Origin: Zygaena filipendulae
Lineage: Eukaryota > Arthropoda > Insecta > Lepidoptera > Zygaenidae
Direction of reading: 5' to 3'
Assembly (NCBI GenBank): GCA_907165275.2
Contig: OU015649.1
Span: 6,478,001 to 6,542,000, forward strand
Length of the DNA: 64,000 nucleotides
Part shown: positions 11,001 to 23,000 of the stretch, one piece after another
Position numbering within the stretch: the first letter of the stretch is position 1
How the letters are laid out: each line of letters starts with the position of its first letter
The notes under the pieces: generated by a model
Told to the model about the DNA's origin: nothing
Database searches by the model: none
The model's input: only the letters and a program-made list of their open reading frames with translations
Program-made: the position numbers and the translations under genes

Positions 11001-14000
11001 GATGTTGTAATGAATACATTAGGCTACTTTGGAGATCCTGCGGGAATTCCGCAACTTGCGCGAGTGAAACCGCGCGGCACAGCTAGTTCTTAAATAACTC
11101 TCTTTAAGAATATTATTCATAATCCACATCACAACACACAGATCTACTTGATCCCACAGTAAGCCATTAGGTATAAGCTTGTGTTGTAGAAACCTAGCAA
11201 ACGTGGTATATATTAAATATTATAACATATATTATACTATAGATATATAAACACGCCCAGACTGGAACGTGGAACCCTGTGTTCGTCACACAAAGTCCAC
11301 CCCCACCGGAAATCGAACCCGGAACCTCTTGATGATAGGCGTGGTGACCTATTGCGCTAATTGGGTCGTCAAGTAATAGTATAATAGTAAGGATTTAACT
11401 ATATCTTCCAGATTTAACTACTAAATAAAAGACCTACCTATAGTCATAACCATTAACTGATTTGCTTTGTTATTAAAGAGTGTCTTTACTTTAAAAATTG
11501 CAGAAACCAGTCCAGCAAAGGAAAAAGGAAAAAGGTGCTTGAAAATTTACTATGCGCATTACCGTCCACTTCAGAATTAAAGCAATACACAGGAGTTTTA
11601 ATATGTGGTAAGTAACAAAAGAGCACAGGAAGGTAAGGACTAAAATCCTTTTATTAAAAATATTAAGTTCACATTTAAACGGCAGTAACAATAAATAAGA
11701 AATAATGTTTCTACTAAAAATATTGCTGGTCCTTGAGACGCTATCTCAAATTTTCAATCGTTATCGCCGTTTGATCAGAAAATGTTTGTTGGTTTTTAGT
11801 GGGAAAACTCTAGAACGCCTGAATCAATTCTTTCACTGATTGAGCTATGGATAAATATCTTATTCTCTTTTGAAATGCCATTTACATTTTATATCAAAAT
11901 TATATAAATACACTAAAGAAATTGTCAATATGATAATTTTTTTAATAATGATAACGGAAAAATAAATGATAGGAAGCTATAGCTACTTACTATACCTTTA
12001 CCCAAAAATTCACGTATTTGCGGTATATAAGTACATAGTAATGTGGTGTAACTACCTAGTGCTGTGTGAAAAGGTGTTGGAATAGAAGATAGGTCCTTTC
12101 ATATTAAAAAGAAGAACTCCGGAGGGAATCCCGAAATCCCGAAAAGTCTATTTAATGCAATCTTGAAATTTCAAGCACGCTACCTATTAAAACATCCTAA
12201 ATGTTCAGTTTGGTGTACCTACATCATTTCGTCAAGATAATATTTAAAATTACCTAAATATTTTTCTATGTCCGCTGTATCTAAATGCTTTTTAATGAAT
12301 AACATTGCCGCATTCTTTACATACCATTTAAAAGAACTCGTTAAAGTTTTCAAAGTCCGTGAACACATACATCAATTTATTATTGACTACTAAGAAGTTC
12401 GTTGTAGCTTTGGCTGAATAAATAATTTTATTTGGCTCGAGCTCCCGTTTTACTACCTATTGGTATTCCTATTTATAACCGCAGAACGGTTTAAGTTTCC
12501 ATCCCATAATCTCACGAATAATGGTGAAACAAAATTAGAATAAATTGGGGATTTTTAACTTTTATTTTCAGGTCTTTCAGTCTGGGCAGTGTTGTGGTTT
12601 GTTTTCAAAGAAGCCGTTACTCCCGGAGGGTATGCCTTCAATATGGCTGGAGTAGTCTTAGCAGGATATATCTTTGGACACACACTTGAAAGATATACTA
12701 AACTCAATCCGGTAGTTGGTATGACTCTGGTTGGATTGTTGTATAGAAATTACGGCCCTAGCAACTTTTTAAATAATCCTACTGCCGATGCTATAGATTA
12801 TCATTTGAGGTTAGTATGCTAGCCAGTATTATTTTTATTTATTTTCTCACAACAGTTCGTGGTCAACCTAAAAGTGGACATAGATAAGCAAAAGTGCGTT
12901 AACCCACACTGGAGAAATTTTGAGTAAATCGTGTTTTAAAATTATAGCGCCATTTTGTGTCAACATGTTCAATAATTTGTTGGTATTTAAACAATGTAAT
13001 AAGGTAAACATATAGTTGAAAAATGTTCTATAACTCTCAATAAAGCGTTCTGTATCAATAACTTAATTTTGTGGGTTAACATGTTATTGCTTATCAGCTT
13101 AAGTAATTACTTACCTAATCCACCTATTTCTTTATGGTGGAAGAGAAATAGAGAAAATCCTAAACCTTAAGCTAAATCTGACAGTAAGTTAATAGGTTCT
13201 TTTTCCAGACGAGTTTATGCCGTAATTATCTTGACGAAGGGCCCACTCGGTTGGAGCTGGGAATACATAAAAAATAATTCAGTAAAAGTTTTCTCGTTGG
13301 CCACTTTACCCTGGATCGTCGAGTGTTTGTCTACGGCAATTTTCTATCATATATGGCTCGAGTTTCCTTGGTACTGGGGTAAGTGGAAATCATTATCATT
13401 ATAAAACCGTTTACCGGTTAATGAGCCATTTAAAGGATTCTCTAATGCATTTTCTCCCTCTCGCCATAACTCCTACCTAATTACCATTCTATAAGTGCCT
13501 TCTCGACCTAGCGGTGATATTCGCCAAACGATGAAAACAAACGAAGAAGGGAAAACGTGTTTTTAAGTCTGTGATATCAAACGAAAACAATACTCGTATC
13601 TGTGTCATTTGATCTTGAAGTGTGCTTCAAATGAACACAAGTCGGTCGCGTAATAAGCAATAAATTAGTTTCGATCAAAGAGACTCTTATCTGAACAATG
13701 CACAATAATTCTTTTATTATGATGAGTATATATTGGGCTTGTTATGTAACTAAAATAATATTGTCATCAATAAAAGCGATCAAAATTTTTTTGAAAAATA
13801 GAGTTTCAAAGAATAAATTGTTTTTTTTTTTCATCCAGGTTTTCACTTAGGCGCAATAATATCGTCAGTGTCACCAGCTGTTGTAGTTCCAACAGCCATG
13901 GCGTTTCATGCACGAGGCTTAGGAACCAAGAACCAGGTCGCTCTTCTAGTAGCCAACGCTGGCGGTTTAGATACGGCCTTCACAGAAGGAATGTTTGGGA

Positions 14001-17000
14001 TTATCAACAGTGCTATATTCTACCCATCGTCACTCAGCTACAAAATTATAAAGGTTTATTGAAATTTCATCTTGCTTTAGTGTGTCAGTAGGTAATTAAA
14101 AGATCTTAAAGGATCGAAAAAATTAAAAATTGATTTCCGACTCCGAATAATTGACCCCAACACCAGATGTCGTGAGTTTGATACCTATCAAGGTTAACAT
14201 TTTCAAGCTTAAGTTTATATAAAGTTGCTGAAACAAGTTCATATTTACCTACATAATTTTTCTTGTCACCATGGCAACCCTTTCTCGTGCTGCGGTATTT
14301 AATTGATGACAGTAAGAAATAACTGCAAAACACAAGGTCGCCATGGTTTTTGTTGCGACTGCCACAACGATACATAGGTACTTAGGTCTACAAGGTTGTT
14401 TTTTTGCTAACATTCTAACCTAACAGTGCATGCAAATAATAAAATAAAATAAAACACTTTCTTATTTCCTGTAATTATTAAACCTGTTTAAAAAGAACGA
14501 TGTCAGCATAACCATTAACCATGTGTAGACATTAAAATAAATATAAACATATTAAAATGTCTGTGATAGCACCAGCTGAGCCGGGACCATTTTGTCAACA
14601 ATAATTGTAAATGTTCACATTAAAAGTTTATTGTGTTTCTTTCCTTCTTTCATTCTTTCAAACACCTAGATTATGTATTAAAACTTTCCAGGCTCTTTTG
14701 GCGGTATTCGTTGGCATCTCGCTCGGGGTACTGTGGGGCGTGCTGGCGGATCTGTTCCCGGATCACAACGATCCGTACGCACCCACTGTGCGCAGTCTGC
14801 ACATACTCGCCGGTGGCTTGCTGGTGTCATACGCCAGTGCGTATTTTGGATGGGGAGGCACTTGTGAGTATATTGACGGAAGAAGTACCTACCACACGAA
14901 TAATCAACAACACAGTGCTACAATAAGTGTTGTTTATCTTGTTATGATGTTTTAAGCACTTTTGTAAATTTTCTACCAAATTCATTCGTATAGGTACATA
15001 TAAATCATTATCAGTCACAGATATCAACATATTATCATAGGTATAGATTGGTTGTGAAAGTTTTTAATCCACAACACACTGTTGAAAGTTAGGTGCTCAT
15101 TTTAAAATTTTCCTTAAAATAATTGTGGATCCAAGAAAATGGAACTCATTTGACATTCCGAACAAATAGCTACATAGGTAGTTAATTTACTTATTTTTTT
15201 TTTCGTTCAACTAAAATAGGTTCACGTACGTCATACGTACCCTATGTCCTTCTCTGTACCCCTGACAATGTATATGCAAAATTTCATGATGATCGGTTGA
15301 GTCGTTAAGGCGTGTAAACGTAACAGACAGACGGACTGACAGAATTACTTTCGAATTTATAATATTAGTAGGGATATGTAGTTTTGCTTCTTTAAAAAAA
15401 AAGGAATGTCTCCTTTGAGTAAAGTTTGCAGTTTTCAATATTTAGAATACTTTCCCTCCAGTTGCGTTACGAAAATTCCAACCTATTCATTCGAGGAGCA
15501 TAGGTATATACCTACTTAATTCAGAAACAAAACTGAGGTACCTACCTACTTTTTGGAATATGTGTTGGCACAAATAGACTTTAGGCCACTTGATTTTAAG
15601 CGCTTTTTAACTGACTTCCAAAAAGGAGGAGGTTCTATGTTCGATTGTATGTATGTTTTTTTTATTGTTTTTTTATGTATGTTCACCGATTACTCGAAGA
15701 CGTTGGACTGATTTGGAAAATTTCTTTTTTTGTTTGAAAGGGTATACTCCCAATTAGGTCCCATTGCCACCAAGTCGGGATCTGATGATGGGATCTTAGA
15801 GAAATCGAGGGAACTCTTCAAAAATTATAGGCACACCTATAGCGATTTGGGTATTTTTAATAGTAAATCGTTCATTTGCTTTTGGAAAGCAAAATTTGAG
15901 GAAGTGGAACCGATGATGAAGGCCACACTGTCTGTATGTGCACGCATGGGTCAAAAACTACTGAAGGTATTTTAATCAAACTTGGTACGATTGTAGTCCA
16001 TACTCCTGGGCAGGTTATAGGCTATATAACATAACGCTAAGACACATAGGAGTTGAGCAGTGACGATAAATTTGAAGCAAGTCGGATGAAAATGCGCTTT
16101 CGAGCTCTTATCCTCGCATACGTTTACTCAATCACGCAAAAACGGCTGAACGAATTTGGATGAAATTTGGCATGCACGTTGTCAGGGGTACAGAGAAGGA
16201 CATAGGGTACTTTTTATCCCGGAACTCCGAAATTACCGCGGGTGAAACCGCGGGGCACAGCTAGTTAGTTATATAAACAAATAACAGAAAATACCTTTAG
16301 GATTTAGTGAACTACTCTGGGCTGTTGCCCCGCCATCGAGTCAATTGTTGCAAACTAATTAGACTAATTAATGTTATTAAGCATAACGTTTGATGGTTAA
16401 CATAATATCCATCAAAATAGTCAACCTTTTTAGAACGATTATTCTGAACATGGAATTATAAATTATCATTATTAAAATAAACTGGACGTAAAATAATTTT
16501 GTTCTTGGATATACGTAAACATCCCGTAACATCTATCGTTCCTGTCGGCAGATTAATTAATCGGAGTTTTGCAGAGACAAACTTTTCGAAGTTATTGATA
16601 AGTTCCTACAAAGTGCTTACTAACAGCGCGATACGACGTCGTCGTAGCGATCACAGCTGCAGCGATAACTACCAATGCTAATTTTCATTAATTATCTCTG
16701 CTAGTAAATTATGACCTGCTAAATTTTGGCTGTCAACTATCTAACTCTTTATTAGTGGCGTTTCTATCATTATAGCAATGGAATAATTCTGCTTATATAT
16801 ATAAAGTTAACGAAATTCAGTGTTATAATGCCGTATAAATCATTAGCTATATTGAAGTTTTCTCCTTAGAACACGTGTTCTCTCTCAGTGTACTTAAAAT
16901 AGCGGCTGTTCGGTAGCTGCATCAGCAAAAACACGTGCGCTTATAACGGCTTACATCTGTTATTCTTATTATCTTTATCTTTACATAGCATAAAATGAAG

Positions 17001-20000
17001 TCACTTCCGCTGTCTGTTCGCGATGAAATCAAAAACCACTGAACGGATTTTCATGCGGTTTTCAATAAATAGAGTGATTCATGAGGAAGGTTATTAATCT
17101 ATAGTTTATTCTGGAATTCCAGTGGGAACTCAAAAATTACGAATTTCGTTTACGAAATTCGAATTAAATTGGTTTAATCCCAGAAACTTCCTTAGCACTT
17201 AGATACTTCGATATACATCATGGTAGCGATGAAAATAATTGCTATTTTTCATTAAATGATCAACCACTCTTATTTAAATTTAGCAAGATGCTGAGTGTTA
17301 ATGCTATCTAATTATATTAATAATTCGTCATTCACCCGTTCGTAACGGTAAAACCGCGAGGGACAGCTAGTCCTCAATAAATATTCAAAATAAATACCTA
17401 TGCTCAATTTTTGCATAAATGAAAATTGATTCAACAAGTTGATAACTGACATTGACTGCTCGGCACGTTTGACAGTATGGATGACGAATTATTAATATAA
17501 TTAGATAGCATTAACACTCAGCATCATGCTAAATTTAATTAAGCGTCGTTGATCATTTAATGAAAAATAGCAATTATTTTCATCGCCAGCATGATGTATA
17601 TCAAAGTATCTATGTGCTAAGGAAGTTCCTCGGATTAAACCGAAGGTTTCCGCAAGTAGCATACCTACCTATTCTCATAAATATCATAAATGTATACATG
17701 CTCTTCTACTTACAATATCTATTAATATGTATCTCGCTAGATGTGTGCAAAATGAGTAAAATGCACTATTTATTTTCAGCTGGGGTAGCGATTATGGTCT
17801 GCGCCAGCACGGCGGCGACTCGGTGGGCACGACGAGACTGGCCCATCAATTCCAACCCGGTCTCGGAGGTCTACAAATTACTCTGGAGAATTTTTGAGCC
17901 AATGCTTTTTACATTAAGTGGGTATTTTTTTGAGGTAGGTATAAATAGGTACATAACATCTTACTATCCTATTAATAGTATAAACGCGAAAGTTTGTAAG
18001 TATGTATGGATGGATGGATGGATGGATGTTTGTTACTCTTTCACGCAAAAACTATTGGAGGGATTTAAATGAAACTTTACAATAATATAGCTTATACATC
18101 AGATCATCACATAGGGTACTTTTTATCGCGGAATTCCCGCGGGAACTCTGAAATTAACAGCGGGGGAAACCGCGGGCCACAACTAGTTAATAAAATAAAT
18201 ATGTTATAAGAGGCTTTTTATATTGGTATTGAATGCTTAATGCTTATTCACTTTTATATATAAAGTTGTAACTAGTACCTACGTAAATAAATAATTCAAT
18301 TAAAGTTTTCCCGACATTTTTTCCCCACATGCGATTTAAATGAAACAAAGCCTATATGTAGCTCCAAGCTAAGCTTTATCTGCCTGTGAAAACCGCATGA
18401 CACTCTGTTCAGTAGATTCGGAGATTATCACGAACAGACAGATATACAGACAGACAGAAAATAATTTTAAAAACTCTTTATTTGTGGTTGGTTACTCTTC
18501 TTTTATCGTCCCCTGTCAATTTTTCTTAAAAACATTCAGTGTACAGAATCGCGGATTCTACTCTTTTGTTATAGTACTAGCTGTGCCCCGCGGTTTCACC
18601 CGCATGAAACGTTTTTGTATGACAACTTTTTTTCCCAACATCCGATTTAAATGAAACAAAGCCTATATGTAGCTCCAGGTTTAGCTTAATCTATTTGTGA
18701 AAACCGCATGAAAATCCGTTCAGTAGATTCGGAGATTATCGCGAATAGACAGAGAGACAGACAGAAAAGAATTTAAAAAACTTTTTTTTTGAGCTTAGTT
18801 ACTCTTCTTTTATCACCCCTCTCAATTTTGGGTAAAAATATTCAGTGTACAGAATCGTGGATTCTACTCTTTTATTGTAGTATAGAAGAAGATAGATAGA
18901 TAGTAGTTACGTATACCTACTTGTTCTATAATAATCATTTAAAATGGTTTTCGAACGTGAAGACGTTGTTATGTAAATAACAACAACAACAACAACAGGA
19001 TGGAAGGTCAGATGCTTATAGAGAATGGAAATTGACTAGAGATGACATGTAGGCGGGGCAGGCGCGCCACGGTTGCAAAGGAAGTTTGAGCAAATACTCT
19101 AACTTGTCCAAAACTTCATTTGCTAGTATATTTTCCACGATATTCCCAAAACTGTGAATTTTGAAAATAGTGACTAAGTAACAACGTAACAAAAAGCGTT
19201 TAATACGTTTCTTTACGTTCATGAATCAGTGGGTTCATAGTTTTGTGTGCGAAAATCACCCGGCGACAATTGGTTTTCACCGGTTTTCATACTAAACTAA
19301 GTTGATGTCCCTTCTATCAGTTATTTTCTGTTCTGTGGTTAAATCTGAGTTAAAATGATATGTTTAAGATAGGTTCAAAAAAAACCGTAGGTCGAAGTCT
19401 GATATCGAAACCCCGCCCTTTTGATTAAGAGGCGACAATTATATCTCTATAGTCACGCCTATTATTATGAGTTGTATGAAAACGGGGTTTTAATTTCAAC
19501 AGGTTTCCGAAATCACTGCGCGAGAGTTCGGTGCGATAGTTGGTTGTATATTGTTAGCGCTCCTTATGCGCATATTGACGGCGTTCCTGGTGGCGGTCAC
19601 TAACGACTTTTCTGTCAAGGAAGCACTATTCATCGCCGCCACTTGGATACCGAAAGCCATTGTAGAGGTTTGTGTTTGTGCATAATTTTGATTATATATA
19701 TGTAAGTTAGCTATTCCCTCGCTTTTTAACTCGCGTCAGTTTTGGATTTCCCTTGGGTTAAAATATTCATTCAAGGTTACTGTAGCTTCCTATCGGTGAA
19801 ACAATCTTTAGAATCAATCCAGTGATTTCAGACATTATCCTCTACATCTGAACTAACAAACTTTACCTCTTTATTATATTGGAGTACCTACCTATATCTA
19901 TTGATCCTTTCGCACGATTTGAACCTTTGTAAAGATCACCGTGATCGTTGATTTGCCAGGGAATAACTCCCTTTTTCTATTTTTATATAAACTTTCTTTC

Positions 20001-23000
20001 TTTTCAGTCGCTCCGCAGTAGTATTAGAGTAAAACACAACACGGTTTTTGGGGTTCATAAAAGTCATCGTATAAGATGCAATAGGTACCGATTATATCTT
20101 TTGTAAATTTTTGGTTTTCTATAAATAAAAATTGTTGAGGTATGTTTATCTCGATCTATTTACCCTTAGGTACTTTAATCTCGTTTATCTAGATATTTCC
20201 ATTTGTTAGGTTTAATAATCATAAATACTAAATTACCTTAGGTGTACCTATGTAGGTAATCCATTCAATAAATCTTAGTTTATAATTGAAATCTATAATG
20301 TTCATTATACATTTACTTATAACTAGTTGTTCCGCGCGGTTTCACCCGCGATAATTTCGGAGTTCCCGCTTATTTGTTCCATCCACATACACAACTTTGC
20401 CCCCTTTTTCACCTTCTTAGTAGGCAGAGCTTTCAAAAATACTTTCTTATCGGATGCCCTATCTGTGCCTACGTCATACAAAGAACACACCCTCCAAGTT
20501 TCAGGTCTCTACGATGATCGGTTTAGAGCCAACGCCACATGTTGCGTTGTCGCAACGACATGTTGCATAGTGTGCGCAGGCACTAAGGCTGTGCTTTGAT
20601 CCATCAGTCAGTCATTCAGGACAAAGCATTTTATATGTATGTATGTATACAAATAAATAAAATCTATGGCTCTACATACTGTACAATGGCACGTAGGTAG
20701 ATGTAAATATAATATATTGATGTGAAACTTCTTTGAGCATAGTTGCAATGACATTATTGGCATAGTTGGAATAAAATATAGTGTGACGATCATTGTCTTT
20801 TCAAGTAATTTTTGATTTATTATTAATTTAGGTATTGAGATATTTTTACATTTCCACTCTCGTTTCTTGTAAAACGCACCAGATTTTTTACCAGTACCTA
20901 TGCATGACGAACAGGCAAGCTACGGATTTATTTTAACTGTTCATAATATTAGCTAATGCTTTATCTACATAAATTATCCAAAAATTATGTATCATTTTTA
21001 CATTTACTTCGATAACAAAAGAGCAACGTGCAGTTACCTGAGATCGTCCCGTGGTCTCACCAACTTGGCTCGATGCTTCTTCTCGGGACGCCCCTGGTAT
21101 AATCCTTAGACATACAGTTGAGACAAGCCAGTTCTCAACAATTACAAGCTTCTGCACATTTTTTAATGGACTGTATAATTTTGTATGCGCGATACGAGCA
21201 ATTTTCAAACACACACCTACACCCACCTACCCACATGTACCTACGTACATAAGATAACACTGCTTCAATATCCTTTACTTAAAGTATAGCTTCTAACACC
21301 CAAGATCAGGTAAATAACAAATAACAGTTTTATTTGAATACGTACATGCAACAGTAGGTACTTATTTTATTACAATATGGTAGTGAACAAAATACAGTGA
21401 ACTGGAATAAGATAATCACATATTTAAATAAGACGTCGCAATGGTTTCATTAAAAATGAAACTCTATTATGAACAAATATAATTTTGTGTCGGTAGAGCA
21501 TTTGATTCTTGATGCTACATAGTATTTATTTAGTCAATGAATAGATAATTTTGGAAAATGCTATGGATTGAAATAAATGTTGCAGAATCACTTTAATAAA
21601 GGTGACAAGCCCGCTGGTGTCTGCCTACTTGGGTTGTTCTGCTCACGAAGAGCTGGTGGCGGGAGTCGACTTAGCCCATCTTCCCCCTCCATATTTGGCT
21701 TGTCACCGACTTCATACCGATCAGTGATAGCACAAACCAATATTACGTGTGTTTTTGTCTTTTGGATTAAATCAGTATTTTGTTATTTTTAGCTTTTTAT
21801 TTTTAGCTTTTCAGTTTTGTGTTTTTGGAAGTGGGTTTTAATCGCTAATATTATTTTAATCGAGCCTGTAATACGAGTATCATAGAAATTCTGGTTAAAT
21901 TCAAATATATTACGATTTTTCTACGACATATAGAAAACAAAGTAGCTTCGCTTTTATTACAAAACCGAAAATGTTCCTACGAACAGGCAGGTACGGGTGG
22001 CAGAAAATAATGTTCGCGCCACTTTGCGCACACATTGATTGGTTTTGTGCTTCAATTAGGACGGAATGCAAAATACCTTAAAAACTCTCAATCAAACTTG
22101 AAACTAGTACCAATTTTTTTTTTACCAATTTATATTCCTTACTATTATAAATGCGAATGTGAATTTGTTTTTTAGGCTTTCACGCCTTAATCACTCGAAC
22201 AACGCCCTTCCAACCACGCGAACCAATATCTAACGAAATTTTTGCAGGGGTACAGAGAAGGACATGGGTACTTTTACTCCGGAAATCCGAGACACGGGCG
22301 AGACCGTGGCGAAAATTTCGTCATTAATAGAGTAGTCAGACCAAAAAAACTCTTCAAGACTTCTTACGTATTTAGCGTCTTAATTTAATATGATTATATT
22401 ATGTACCTAAATTACGCGGGACTTGAACGCGATGTTTTTATTACCTTTTAATTTACATAATATAATGTGCTCAAAACGCGAAAATCTAAAAACTTTAATA
22501 TGATTAGTTGTTATTGGCCATGACGTTGGACAGTCGTGTTCATAAATGCGGTACTATAACCATTAATGATTAGCGTATGACAAGCGCGAAGGCGGCCAAC
22601 AAGCCCCCGAGCTTCGACCAATTACTTAAATTAATGACGCCGCTGCTAGGATGAGACCAACCTTGAATCACAATGCGATATTCTCAAGAGAATCCCATAA
22701 AATATGACGAGTACTTTCTGGGAAATTTTATTTCATTAGTACATATATGATTACATTTGGAAAACATTTTTAGTAGATTGATTTTTCTATTCTCCTTATC
22801 TGATAGTGCCATAATACGAGAAATCCATACATCTATCTATAAATCTACATCTATGCATCTATATCTATACTCTATAGGTACCTACATATAAATGTGTCTG
22901 TTTGTAATTCCAAATTAACAGATTTCAATAAATGCTTATGAAAGTATATACGGTATTTACGAGTACGTAAAAAAATCAATTGCTTAATTTTTTTTCCGTC

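Noticed and set aside
18006..18030. GGAT repeats and CTGT repeats that could look like a short repeat array
   Set aside because: These are microsatellites inside Helitron-like units, with no spacers; not CRISPR, which is also not expected in an animal genome.
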